Part shown: positions 8,181 to 17,193 of the stretch, one piece after another
Layout: the number at the start of each line of letters is the position of its first letter
Position numbering within the stretch: position 1 is the first letter of the stretch
From: Roseovarius spongiae
Lineage (GTDB): Bacteria > Pseudomonadota > Alphaproteobacteria > Rhodobacterales > Rhodobacteraceae
Assembly: GCF_003651245.1 (NCBI RefSeq)
Contig: NZ_RAPE01000004.1
Span: 302,237 to 366,236, forward strand
DNA: 64,000 bases
Reading direction: 5' to 3'
Position numbers and translations under genes: made by a program
The notes under the pieces: model-generated
The model's input: the letters and a program-made list of their open reading frames with translations, nothing else
Told to the model about the DNA's origin: nothing
Databases searched by the model: none

Positions 8181-10330
8181 GCGACGCGCACCGTTCCACC
8201 GACTGGTATCGCATCAGCGCCGCGAAACCGCGCCTGCGCCGCGACGTGCGGGTGATCCGGCATATCTACCTTGGCCAGCCGTGGTATGTCCTGACCGACG
8301 CGACCGGGATCAAGGTGCATCGTCTGACCCCGGCGGCGCAGGAGGTGGCCGGGCGGCTCGACGGGCGGCGCGACGTTGAATCGATCTGGCAGGACCTGCA
8401 GGAGCGACTGGCCGAGGACGCGCCGACGCAGGACGAGATCGTGCGCCTGCTGTCGCAACTGCACCAGTCGGATCTGCTGGACAATGCCGAAACCCCGCTG
8501 CTCGACGACCTGCTGGAGCGGCGCGACAAGGACCGCGCGCAGAAGTGGAAGAAGCTGCTGCTGAACCCGCTTTCCGCAACCGTTCCGCTGTTCGATCCGG
8601 ACCGCTTCCTGATCGTGCTGAGCCGCGCGATGGGGGTTGTCCCACGCGCGCTCTGGTGGCTCTCGGCGCTGGCTTTGATCGCGGCGGCGCTGATCGTGCT
8701 GCCGCTGCACTGGGCCGCACTTCGCCAGAGGGGGCTGGAGGGGTTCCTCGATCTGGAAAACCTCGCGCTGATCGCGCTGATCTACCCCGTCGTGAAGGCG
8801 CTGCACGAAATCGGCCATGGCGTCGCCGTGCGGTCGCGCGGAGGCGAGGTGCACGAAATGGGGCTGATGTTCATCGCCTTCTACCCGATTCCCTACGTCG
8901 AGGCGTCGGCATCGCTGTCGTTCCCGAACAAGTGGGACCGCGCGGCGGTGGCGGGGGCGGGCGTCGTCGTGGAACTGGTGATCGCCGCGCTCGCCTTCTT
9001 CGTCTGGACCCTGGCCGAGCCGGGGACGGTGCGCACGCTGATGTTCAACACTATGGTCATCTCGGGGCTGAGCACGCTGGCGGTGAACGGCAACCCCCTG
9101 CTGAAATTCGACGGCTACCACGTCCTGTGCGACGTGATCGAGATCCCGAACCTTTCCAAGCGCGGCAACGAATGGTGGGGTGAGATCGCGCGCGTGCACA
9201 TCCTCGGCACAGGCGAGCGCGCGCGCACCCGGATGCAGCCGAGCGGCTGGGAGAAGCTGTGGTTCGCACTCTACCCGCCGGCCGCCTTTGCCTACCGCAT
9301 CTTCATCTCGGTCACGATCGCGCTCTTCGTGGCGACGACCTATCGCATCGTCGGGGTGCTGCTGGCGATCTGGTCGCTGGCGATGATGCTGGCCTGGCCG
9401 ATCCTCAAAACCGCGCACAAGGGACTGACCGATCCGCGCATACGCCGCGCGGGCGGGCGCGCCGTGTTGGGGGCGGGGGCGACGGCGCTGGCGGCGGGCG
9501 CGCTGGTCTTCGCGATGCCGCTGCCGCATCACGCGGTGGTGCAGGGGGTCGTGTGGCTGCCCGAAGAGGCGATCCTGCGCGCGCCGGTCGCGGCGCGGAT
9601 CGCGTCCCTTCATGCGACCCATGGTGCGCGGGTGGCGCCCGGCGCGCCGCTTGTCACGCTCTCCGCGCCCGGGCTCGAGGCCGAGGCGCGGGAGCGCGCG
9701 GCGCGGCTGGAGAAGGCGCAGGCGCAATACGCCGCCGCCCGCGCGGCGGGGCGCGCAGATGCCGCACAGGTTCGCGCCCGCGTGGCCGAGGCGCGCGCCG
9801 CGCGCGACGACGCGACCGCGAGGCTGGCCGAGCTGGAGGTCGCCGCGACGCTGCCTGGCACGCTCAACCTGCCCGCCGCGAGTGGGCTTGCGGGGCGGTT
9901 CGTCGCGCGCGGGGACGTGATCGGGCAGGTGCTGCCCGAAAGCGATCCGGTGGTCCGCGTGGCGATGCCGCAATCGCTCGCCGCCGTGATGCAGCGCGAA
10001 TTGCGCGGGGTCGAGCTGCGCCTCGCCGCGGCGCCCGGCCGGGCGCTGGCCACGCGCGTGCTGCGCGTGGTGCCGGCGGGGGGCGATGCGCTGCCCTCGC
10101 CGGTGCTTGCGCTCGATGGTGGCGGGCCATTCGCCACCGTGCCCACACAGAGCGGCGGGCCGCTGCGCAGCGCGACGCGGCTTTTCCAGTTCGATCTCGG
10201 GCTGCCGGAGGGCGTGCGCCCCGCCTACGGAATGCGTGCGCATGTGCGGCTGAGCTTCGCGCCCAAACCGCTCGCGGCGCGCGCCGCGCGGGCGGTGCGG
10301 GCGCTCTTCCTGCGGGCTTTCGATGTCTGA
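8177..10330 (+). CDS. PqqD-like / M50 site-2 protease / HlyD-like fusion protein
   Basis: This 717-residue membrane protein starts with a PqqD-like winged domain (about 10-95), a fold used elsewhere to bind peptide substrates. An M50 intramembrane zinc protease core follows, with HEIGH at 210-214 and a second motif (LLKFDGYH) that places an Asp at 312. The hydrophobic segments between 150 and 430 fit a site-2-protease-type bundle. The C-terminal third has lipoyl-like halves around an Ala/Arg-rich coiled coil, as in HlyD adaptors. The layout resembles YydH-type peptide metalloproteases. ATG 8177 is preferred over GTG 8168 because it forms a 4-nt ATGA overlap with the upstream stop. All expected zinc ligands appear present, so proteolytic activity is plausible; substrate and direction of transport are unknown. 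Confidence 0.85.
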   Translation: MSDAHRSTDWYRISAAKPRLRRDVRVIRHIYLGQPWYVLTDATGIKVHRLTPAAQEVAGRLDGRRDVESIWQDLQERLAEDAPTQDEIVRLLSQLHQSDLLDNAETPLLDDLLERRDKDRAQKWKKLLLNPLSATVPLFDPDRFLIVLSRAMGVVPRALWWLSALALIAAALIVLPLHWAALRQRGLEGFLDLENLALIALIYPVVKALHEIGHGVAVRSRGGEVHEMGLMFIAFYPIPYVEASASLSFPNKWDRAAVAGAGVVVELVIAALAFFVWTLAEPGTVRTLMFNTMVISGLSTLAVNGNPLLKFDGYHVLCDVIEIPNLSKRGNEWWGEIARVHILGTGERARTRMQPSGWEKLWFALYPPAAFAYRIFISVTIALFVATTYRIVGVLLAIWSLAMMLAWPILKTAHKGLTDPRIRRAGGRAVLGAGATALAAGALVFAMPLPHHAVVQGVVWLPEEAILRAPVAARIASLHATHGARVAPGAPLVTLSAPGLEAEARERAARLEKAQAQYAAARAAGRADAAQVRARVAEARAARDDATARLAELEVAATLPGTLNLPAASGLAGRFVARGDVIGQVLPESDPVVRVAMPQSLAAVMQRELRGVELRLAAAPGRALATRVLRVVPAGGDALPSPVLALDGGGPFATVPTQSGGPLRSATRLFQFDLGLPEGVRPAYGMRAHVRLSFAPKPLAARAARAVRALFLRAFDV

Positions 10331-12329
10331 CGCCGCCCGACCCTGGCGCACTCCGGAGCGCGCCGACACCGCCGAGGTCGAGCGCCGCCCACGCGCGCCC
10401 CGGCGCTCGGACGAGGTGGTGCTGACCGCGCTTTCCTACCTGCGCCGCGCGACCCGCCCGCCGGGGCCGCGCGGCTGGTATGAAACCCGCGCGGTGCTGC
10501 GCATCGCCCGCCGCCTCGCCGCGCTCGACGATGCGGCGCTGGCCGCGGAGGTGCGGGCGCAGGCGCCGCTCCTGCTCGCCTGCGGGCTGCGCGGCGAACC
10601 GTTGCGCATCGCGGCGGCGGGCGTGCGCGAGATGACGCATCGCAAGCTCGGGATGCGCCACCATCCGGTGCAGATCACCGGCGGACTGGCGCTTGCGCGC
10701 GGGCGGATCGTCGAGATGGCCACCGGCGAGGGGAAGACGATCACCACGCTCATTCCCGCCGTGCTGGTCGCGCTGACCGGGACGCCGGTGCATGTCATTA
10801 CCGTCAACAAGTACCTCGCCGCGCGGGACGCCGAAACGCTCGCCCCGGTGCTCGGGGCTCTTGGGCTGACCCACGGCGTCATCACCGAGGACACGGAGCA
10901 CCACCTGCGCCCGGCCATCCATGCCTCGGACGTGGTGTTCACCACGAATTCCGACGTCGCCTTCGACTACCTGCGCGACCGGCTGGCGACCGGGCGCGAC
11001 CGCACCGCGCTGGCGACCATCGCGCGGCGGATGCTGGGCCGCGACGGCGGGCGCGACGCGGCGCGGATCCTGACGCGCGGCCTCGGTTTCGCGGTGATTG
11101 ACGAGGTTGACAGCATCCTCATCGATGAGGCGCAGACGCCGCTCATCATCACCGCCGAACGGCCCGGCGGCGATGCGGCCCGCGCGGCGGACGAGGTAAT
11201 GCTGGCGCTCGCCGCCACGCTCGAGGAGGGCGTGCATTACCGGCTGGACCGCCGCGCGCGCAGCGTTCGCCTGCTGCCGCCCGCCGCCGACGTGCTGGCG
11301 GGTCTCGCGCCGCCCGTGCCCGCGCTGATCCCCGAACCCGCGCGGCGCGAGGCGCTGGTGCATGCACTCTCGGCGCTGCATCTCTATCTCCGGGACGAAC
11401 ATTACATCCTCACCGATGACGGGCTCGCCATCGTGGATGAGTTCACCGGCCGCGTCATGGCCGACCGGCAGTGGCAAAGCGGGCTGCACCAGATGATCGA
11501 GGCCAAGGAACGGGTGGACCGATCGGGCACGCGCGAAACGCTGGCGCAGATCACCTACCAGACGTTTTTCGCCCGCTACCTGTGGTTCGCCGGCATGACC
11601 GGCACCGCGTCAGAGGTGGCGCGCGAACTGCGCCTGAGCCACGGGCGCAGCGTGCTGCGCCTGCCGACGCATCGCCCCATACGCCGTCGCATGGCGCGCA
11701 CCCGGCTCTATGGGCGCTCAGACGCCCGCTGGGCCGCCGTCGCGCGCGAGGCGCGGCGCGTCGCCGCCCGGGGGCGCCCGGTGCTGATCGGCACCCGCTC
11801 GGTCGCCGCCTCCGAGGAGATCGCCGCCCGCCTGCGCGCCGCCGGGGCGGAACCCACGGTGCTCAACGCCCGTCAGGACGCGGACGAGGCCGCCATCGTC
11901 GCCCAGGCGGGCGAGGCGGGACGCATCACCGTGGCCACCAACATGGCCGGACGCGGCACCGACATCCCGGTGAGCGCCGAGGTCGAGGCGCTCGGCGGGC
12001 TGCATGTCATCGTGACCGAGTTCCACGGCTCCTCGCGCATCGATCGCCAGTTGATCGGGCGCACCGGGCGGCAGGGCCAGCGCGGCTCGGCGGCGGCGCA
12101 TGTCTCGCTCGAGGATGCGCTTTTCGCCGACATGGCGCCGGGCATGACCCGCGCGCTCGGCGCCCTTTCGGCGCGCTGGCCAGGCCGCCTGCCGGGGCCG
12201 CTCGCCGAATTGCTGCGCAACCTCGCGCAGGCCCGCGCCGAACGCCGCGGCCGCCGCCGCCGCGCCGACACCGTCCGCCGCGCCCGCAAGCAGGAGAAGG
12301 CGCTCGGGTTTCGCCCGGACAACATCTGA
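10323..12329 (+). CDS. SecA-like accessory translocase ATPase, shortened
   Basis: The 668-residue protein has the SecA DEAD motor: ATGEGKT with the Walker lysine at 138, the DEVD box at 260-263, a preprotein cross-linking region, the FAGMTGTA motif, and the second motor half with TNMAGRGTDI and QLIGRTGRQGQRG. After the last helicase motif only about 70 residues remain, ending in an Arg-rich helix. Most of the helical scaffold/wing region and the zinc-binding C-terminal tail of the roughly 900-residue housekeeping SecA are absent. It overlaps the M50 gene by 8 nt, so it belongs to the same transcription unit and is probably a dedicated motor for this cluster rather than the cell's essential SecA. 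No partner SecY is visible in the window. Confidence 0.87.
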   Translation: MSDAARPWRTPERADTAEVERRPRAPRRSDEVVLTALSYLRRATRPPGPRGWYETRAVLRIARRLAALDDAALAAEVRAQAPLLLACGLRGEPLRIAAAGVREMTHRKLGMRHHPVQITGGLALARGRIVEMATGEGKTITTLIPAVLVALTGTPVHVITVNKYLAARDAETLAPVLGALGLTHGVITEDTEHHLRPAIHASDVVFTTNSDVAFDYLRDRLATGRDRTALATIARRMLGRDGGRDAARILTRGLGFAVIDEVDSILIDEAQTPLIITAERPGGDAARAADEVMLALAATLEEGVHYRLDRRARSVRLLPPAADVLAGLAPPVPALIPEPARREALVHALSALHLYLRDEHYILTDDGLAIVDEFTGRVMADRQWQSGLHQMIEAKERVDRSGTRETLAQITYQTFFARYLWFAGMTGTASEVARELRLSHGRSVLRLPTHRPIRRRMARTRLYGRSDARWAAVAREARRVAARGRPVLIGTRSVAASEEIAARLRAAGAEPTVLNARQDADEAAIVAQAGEAGRITVATNMAGRGTDIPVSAEVEALGGLHVIVTEFHGSSRIDRQLIGRTGRQGQRGSAAAHVSLEDALFADMAPGMTRALGALSARWPGRLPGPLAELLRNLAQARAERRGRRRRADTVRRARKQEKALGFRPDNI

Positions 12330-12429
12330 CCGCGATACGATCCTGCGGCCTTGCCGCGCCGGGCCACGGCCTCGCTTTCAATGTTCCGGGGATACTCGTT
12401 CGCCGGCCTGCCGCCGGGCGCCTACCGCC

Positions 12430-13404
12430 TCAATCTCGGGCGTCAGCGGCCTTCTCAAAGGTGATCGTCGCCTTGAGCGGAAAATGATCCGAGCCGAAAT
12501 CCTCCAGCCGCTCAAAGGACACGAGGCCGATATTGGGCGTCAGAAAGAACTGGTCGATGGGCAGGCGCAGGAGCCGGTAATCGGCGTGGAAGCTCGACAC
12601 CATGCCGCGTCCGACCCGCGGCTCGGCAAAGCTGCCGTAGCGCTTGAAGCGTCGCGTCGTCCAGGACCAGGCGACATCGTTGAAATCGCCCATGCAGGCG
12701 GTGGGCCGATCAGCCGAGGACGTCATCTCGGCGGCGCGCCTGATCTGTTCGTCGCGCGCCTTGGTGTCGTTGCCGGGGACGGGCGGGCGCGGATGCAGGC
12801 CGATGAAATTGAAGGCGCTGCCGCCGGGTTCGCGCAGCACGGCCTTGATCGCGGGGGTGTCGTCGTCGCTCGGATACATCCATTCGACGCTGTCCACGGG
12901 CAGGCGGGTGGCGAAGATCATGCCGTAATAGTCATCCGTCACCTTCCTGCGCACCGTCGCGTACCGGTCGAGCACCGGACTGAGCCCGCGGTCCCACGCG
13001 GCGTCGGTTTCCATCAGGAGCAGAACATCGGGATCCTCACGGTCTATGATGCGGGCCAGGTCGGCGTGCCGGCGGTTCTCCATCTGCACGTTCGCGGCGA
13101 GCAGGCACACGCGCGCGTCGCGCGTGCTGTTGCGGATCAATTCCACCTCGCGCGGGGCGAAGGGCAGGTAGGGATATATCTGCGCGACCTGGTAGACGAG
13201 GCAGAGCAGCAGGCCCGCCAGCAGCAGGGGCTTGAACGGCGCCTCGACCGGCAGCGCCAGCAGGATGAGCGCCAGCGCCACGGCGGCGATGTGCAGGCGC
13301 GGGAATTCCCACATGCGAATCCACCAATGCACACTGTTGGTAAGCGGCAGCGCGGTCGTCACGAAGACTCCGGCCGCCAGGATCCAGATCAGCGCGCTCA
13401 GCAT
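12430..13404 (-). CDS. Membrane-anchored endonuclease/exonuclease/phosphatase (EEP) family protein
   Basis: The first 100 residues contain about three hydrophobic helices with little between them. An EEP-fold catalytic domain follows in which the usual landmarks can be seen: LLLMET (metal-binding Glu), a GLHPRP His, GDFND (Asp/Asn pair) and the terminal GSDHFPL Asp-His pair. EEP proteins cleave phosphodiester or phosphomonoester bonds in nucleic acids, inositol phosphates or sphingolipids; the substrate cannot be told here. The topology would place the domain on one face of the inner membrane. It lies 66 nt downstream of the racemase-family gene on the same strand, but nothing connects it to hydroxyproline metabolism. 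It converges with the SecA-like gene, leaving 100 nt between them. Confidence 0.8.
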   Translation of the reverse strand: MLSALIWILAAGVFVTTALPLTNSVHWWIRMWEFPRLHIAAVALALILLALPVEAPFKPLLLAGLLLCLVYQVAQIYPYLPFAPREVELIRNSTRDARVCLLAANVQMENRRHADLARIIDREDPDVLLLMETDAAWDRGLSPVLDRYATVRRKVTDDYYGMIFATRLPVDSVEWMYPSDDDTPAIKAVLREPGGSAFNFIGLHPRPPVPGNDTKARDEQIRRAAEMTSSADRPTACMGDFNDVAWSWTTRRFKRYGSFAEPRVGRGMVSSFHADYRLLRLPIDQFFLTPNIGLVSFERLEDFGSDHFPLKATITFEKAADARD

Positions 13405-13470
13405 GCAGTCAGGTCTTCCTCCGGTTTAAACGGTCGCGTCCTAACGCGCGAGGGCGCGATTGGTTGCGTC

Positions 13471-14499
13471 CTATCGCGCGCCCCACGTATCCGAAAGGCG
13501 ATACCCTTCGGGCCAGGGGTCGGCGGGGTCAAGCATATGCTGATGCACGCCCGTAATCCAGCCGCGCCCCGACAGTTCGGGATGGATCGCCGGTTTGTCG
13601 CCCACCGTCGTCTCGCCGACGATGCGCCCGGTGAATTCCGATCCGATCACAGACACGGCGGTAAAGCGATCCTGCGCCGTCATTTGTCCGCGCGCCGCCA
13701 TTACCGCCATGCGCGCGCAAAGTGCTGTGCCAGTGGGCGAGCGGTCCACCTTGCCGGGACGTACTGCGACGGCGGCGCCGGCGCGCAGATCGTTGCCATC
13801 GCGCTGCAGCGGCCCGGCGAAGAGGGTGAAGGAGATATGTTTCCAATCGGGATTGTCCGGGTGGTGAAAGCCCAGAGCCTCGTTCGCGGCGGCGGTGATC
13901 TTCATTCCCGTCCGCGCGAGGTCGTGCGCCTCGTCCTCCTTCAGCGAAAATCCCAGCGCCTCGGCATCGACAAAGACGAAGCTGTCCCCGCCATAGGCGG
14001 TATCGACGGTGAGCGTGCCCAGCCCCTCGACCTCGAGTTTCGCGTCGAGCTTTGCCGCGAAGCTGGGCAGGTTCTGCACGAAGATGCGCTCCGCCTTGCC
14101 GTCGCGGCATTCGGCGCGCACCTTGACCAGCCCGCCGGGCGACTCGAGCAACATCTCGGTCACCGGTTCCTGCATCGGCACGATCCCGGCGTCGAGCAGC
14201 ACGGTCGAGACGCAGATCGAGTTCGAGCCCGACATCGGCGGGGTGTCGGCGGGCTCCATGATGATGAAGGCCGCGTCGGCGTCGGGGTGTTTCGGCGGCA
14301 CCAGAAGGTTGACGTGCCGGAACACCCCGCCGCGAGGTTCGTTCAGCACGAAGTTGCGCAGGGTCTCGTCCCGCGCGATCCAGCGGGATTGCTCCCAGAT
14401 CGTGTCGCCGGGGGGCGGGGCGACGCCGCCGACGATGACATCGCCGACCTCGCCCTCGGCATGGGCGGAAATCACGTGGACGATTTTCGAGCTACGCAT
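13471..14499 (-). CDS. Proline racemase superfamily protein with Ser/Thr active site (candidate 3-hydroxyproline enzyme)
   Basis: This 342-residue protein has the two-lobed proline racemase layout, but the first catalytic motif reads MSGSN with Ser at 90 instead of Cys, and the second reads DRSPTGT with Thr at 256 instead of Cys. In this superfamily a Cys/Cys pair goes with racemases and epimerases, and a Cys/Thr pair with trans-3-hydroxy-L-proline dehydratase. Thr here fits the dehydratase branch, while Ser in the first position is less usual. The gene is the last of a long minus-strand run and follows aconitase X by 12 nt, which points to 3-hydroxyproline breakdown. Dehydratase is the best guess; a 3-hydroxyproline epimerase is the alternative. 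Confidence 0.8.
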   Translation of the reverse strand: MRSSKIVHVISAHAEGEVGDVIVGGVAPPPGDTIWEQSRWIARDETLRNFVLNEPRGGVFRHVNLLVPPKHPDADAAFIIMEPADTPPMSGSNSICVSTVLLDAGIVPMQEPVTEMLLESPGGLVKVRAECRDGKAERIFVQNLPSFAAKLDAKLEVEGLGTLTVDTAYGGDSFVFVDAEALGFSLKEDEAHDLARTGMKITAAANEALGFHHPDNPDWKHISFTLFAGPLQRDGNDLRAGAAVAVRPGKVDRSPTGTALCARMAVMAARGQMTAQDRFTAVSVIGSEFTGRIVGETTVGDKPAIHPELSGRGWITGVHQHMLDPADPWPEGYRLSDTWGAR

Positions 14500-14511
14500 G
14501 AGAGTGTCCTT

Positions 14512-16176
14512 TCAGGTCAGCCATTGGGGCAAGCCATCGCGCGCGCGGCCCGTCACCGCCGTCTCGGCGCAGTCGGCCATGCTGCCGAAGCGCACGGCGC
14601 GGCCCGACAGGCCCGGCGCGTAATGGGCGTATTTGCCCGAGTTGGTCATCAGCACCCGCGCGTCGGGCGGAAAGACCGGCTCGGAGATCGAGCACCAGCA
14701 GAGGTCGGGAATGACCTGCACGCCCGCCGCCTCCAGGCGGGCGATGCTGCCATCGTCGGCCGCGGCGCTCAGCACGTCGCGGCCCAGCGTGACGATGGTT
14801 GCGGCGCCCACGGCGCGGTCGCCGAGCGCGTCGGCGAAGGCGCGGCATTCGGCGAGCGAGGCGTGCGGGCTGCCGATGGCGACCAGATCGACGGTGTCGG
14901 CGCCGGCGTTGAACTGCTCCCAGGCGGCGATCAGATCGGCGCGCGTGATCCGCGCGGTATCCGCGTCTGTCGCCACGTTCTCCGCCTCGGGCGTCACGCC
15001 TGCGACATGAAGCATCGGCGCGGCCGAGGTGGTGCCGAAGGCGGCGCAGAGCGCCTTGAGGTCGTCCTCGGACGGCGCGGCGTCCTCCAGCCCGGTCAGT
15101 AGCGGGATGCGGTCCGGCGCGATCCGCCCCGCCAGCCAGCCAAGGAGCGGCCAGAGCGCGTCGTCGGCCCCTGTCGGCGCGTCCACATGGATCACCCGGC
15201 GCGCGGCGCGGTCGGCGTCGAGGTAGACGCCTGACAATGGCGCGCGTCCCGCGAGCGCGATGAAGAGGTCGAGGAAATCGGGATGCTTGACCGTACGCGC
15301 GCCCAGCACGGAATTAGCGTAGATTACGGCGTTGGATTCCGACCAGCCGATATTCTCGCCCTGCCCCGGCGCGTCGTCCAGCAGGTAGGGCGCGCAGGTA
15401 AAGCTGGGGCGCGCGCCCATCTCGACATAGGCGTCGGCGAGGCGCTGCGCGGGGCCGCCGAAATCGGGCGGCACCCCCTGCGCGCGCCAGTTCGCGTGAT
15501 CCACGGAAATCGCGTTCATCGTCGTGGGCACCGCCACGCGCGCGCCCATGTCGGCCATGCGCCGCGCGAAGGTGAGGTTCGCGCGGCTCGCGTAGATGCA
15601 GCCGTCGATATGCGCGCGGGTCACGTCCGTCAGCGCGCGCGCGCCCTGCGACGCGGCCATCGCGACGATCACCTCCATCGCGAGTTTCACCGCCTCGCCG
15701 CCCGCCCCGTCGAGCATGGCGCGATCCGCGTAGTCCAGATCGACCGCATCGGCGGGCGGCGCAAGCGGCGCAGACCAGCCATCGGCGGTGAGATGCGTGG
15801 CGGTGATCTCGACCTCATCGGCCTTCGACAGCGTGGCATACGCCGCGCCGTCCAGCCGCAGCACCGGCAGGGGCCGGTCGAACATCCGCCCTGCGATCAG
15901 CGCGCCAAGCGTCAGGATATCCTCGTGCTCGCGAAACGCCAGCGCGGCGGGGGCGCAGCCGTTCAACGCCAGTTCCAGCAGCACGCCCGACCCGGTGCAG
16001 GACCCCCGGCTGGTCGGCATCACCAAGATCCGCCCAACCAGCGATTCCCCGCAAAGCGGGTGATGCGCGTCGATGATGCGCCCGGTGGCGGGATCGACCC
16101 CGCCCCAGAAACTCAGCCCTTCGGAAAAGGCGAGAACCCTGCCCCGCGCCTCGCCGGGAACGATGCTGTGCGCCAT
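14512..16176 (-). CDS. Aconitase X, probable cis-3-hydroxy-L-proline dehydratase
   Basis: The 554-residue protein fuses the small swivelling AcnX domain (DUF126, about residues 5-130, with [16 protein letters not shown]) to the large catalytic AcnX domain (DUF521, about 150-550). Landmarks of the large domain include the TCAPYLL cysteine and [17 protein letters not shown]. Characterised bacterial AcnX enzymes dehydrate cis-3-hydroxy-L-proline to 1-pyrroline-2-carboxylate, so the likely partner is the Ldh-family reductase at 26596, which would yield L-proline. In many organisms the two domains are separate genes; here they are one chain. It lies between two racemase-family genes in a tightly spaced operon, which supports the hydroxyproline assignment over a role in mevalonate metabolism. 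Confidence 0.87.
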   Translation of the reverse strand: MAHSIVPGEARGRVLAFSEGLSFWGGVDPATGRIIDAHHPLCGESLVGRILVMPTSRGSCTGSGVLLELALNGCAPAALAFREHEDILTLGALIAGRMFDRPLPVLRLDGAAYATLSKADEVEITATHLTADGWSAPLAPPADAVDLDYADRAMLDGAGGEAVKLAMEVIVAMAASQGARALTDVTRAHIDGCIYASRANLTFARRMADMGARVAVPTTMNAISVDHANWRAQGVPPDFGGPAQRLADAYVEMGARPSFTCAPYLLDDAPGQGENIGWSESNAVIYANSVLGARTVKHPDFLDLFIALAGRAPLSGVYLDADRAARRVIHVDAPTGADDALWPLLGWLAGRIAPDRIPLLTGLEDAAPSEDDLKALCAAFGTTSAAPMLHVAGVTPEAENVATDADTARITRADLIAAWEQFNAGADTVDLVAIGSPHASLAECRAFADALGDRAVGAATIVTLGRDVLSAAADDGSIARLEAAGVQVIPDLCWCSISEPVFPPDARVLMTNSGKYAHYAPGLSGRAVRFGSMADCAETAVTGRARDGLPQWLT

Positions 16177-16188
16177 TGCGGCCCCCTG

Positions 16189-17193
16189 TCAGGTCACGAC
16201 GAACCCATGCGCGAGCGGATCGCGCTCATCGTCGATGAAGATCGTGTTGAGCCCCGTCACCCGCGCCCATCCCGAAATGGAGGGGATGATCGCGGGCTGG
16301 CCCGCGACCTCTGCAGCGGCCTCCACCCGGCCTCTGAAAAGCGTGCCGATGATCGATTCGTGCACGAAATTGTCGCCCGGCTTCAGCAGCCCCTTGGCGG
16401 CGCGCTGCGCCATGCGCGCGCTGGTGCCGGTGCCGCAGGGAGAGCGGTCGATCGCCTTGTCGCCGTAGAACACCGCGTTGCGGGCATGCGCCTCGGCGTG
16501 CATCGGCGCGCCGGTCCACAGGATGTGGCTGAGGCCCTGGATCGCCGGGTGTTCGGGGTGGACGAACTCGTACTTGGCGTTGAGCGCCGCGCGCAATTTC
16601 GGGCTGAGGTTCACCAGTTGGGAGGCCGAGAAATCGGCCATGTCGCGGTAGTTCTCCTGCGGCTCCACGATGGCGTAAAAATTGCCGCCATAGGCCACGT
16701 CGACGACCACCTCGCCCAGCTCTGCGATCTCGACCGTCAGCCCCTCGGAATGGAGAAAGGCGGGCACGTTGGTCAGGCGCACCTCCTCGACAAAGCGACC
16801 CTCCTGCACGTAGGTCACATCAACCCGACCGGCAGGCGTCTCAAGGCGCAACTGTCCCGGCGTCTCGGGCCGGATCAGCCCGTTCTCCAGCGCGATGGTG
16901 ACGGTGCCGATGGCGCCGTGACCGCACATCGGCAGACACCCGGAGGTTTCGATGAAGAGCACGGCAATATCGCAATCGTCGCGCGTGGGCGGGTAGAGGA
17001 TCGCGCCCGACATCTGGTCGTGGCCGCGCGGCTCGAACATCAGGCCGGTGCGGATCCAATCGTATTCGGCCAGGAAATGCGCGCGCTTTTCCAGCATGGT
17101 CGCGCCGCGCAGCATCGGCGCGCCCCCGGTGACAAGGCGCACGGGATTGCCGCAGGTGTGACCGTCGATGCAGGGGAAGGTGTATTGTGTCAT
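16189..17193 (-). CDS. 4-hydroxyproline 2-epimerase
   Basis: This 334-residue member of the proline racemase superfamily has both catalytic cysteines, C90 in MCGHG and C253 in DRSPCGTG, plus the early EPRGHD motif. A Cys/Cys pair performs two-base racemisation, and next to a D-amino-acid oxidoreductase the natural reaction is trans-4-hydroxy-L-proline to cis-4-hydroxy-D-proline, the first step of bacterial hydroxyproline breakdown. Its start overlaps the stop of the dehydrogenase gene by 4 nt, so the first two enzymes are translationally coupled. Proline racemase cannot be excluded from sequence alone, but the neighbours argue for hydroxyproline. Confidence 0.88.
   Translation of the reverse strand: MTQYTFPCIDGHTCGNPVRLVTGGAPMLRGATMLEKRAHFLAEYDWIRTGLMFEPRGHDQMSGAILYPPTRDDCDIAVLFIETSGCLPMCGHGAIGTVTIALENGLIRPETPGQLRLETPAGRVDVTYVQEGRFVEEVRLTNVPAFLHSEGLTVEIAELGEVVVDVAYGGNFYAIVEPQENYRDMADFSASQLVNLSPKLRAALNAKYEFVHPEHPAIQGLSHILWTGAPMHAEAHARNAVFYGDKAIDRSPCGTGTSARMAQRAAKGLLKPGDNFVHESIIGTLFRGRVEAAAEVAGQPAIIPSISGWARVTGLNTIFIDDERDPLAHGFVVT

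Noticed and set aside
6638..10369. A 1243-codon open frame on the minus strand opposite the adaptor and M50 genes
   Set aside because: It is Arg/Ala/Ser-rich with no recognisable domain, and lies opposite genes with clear motifs; long antisense frames are expected in GC-rich DNA.
12484..15102. An 872-codon plus-strand frame opposite the EEP, racemase-family and aconitase X genes
   Set aside because: His/Arg/Gly-rich translation without domains; the minus-strand genes carry family motifs throughout.
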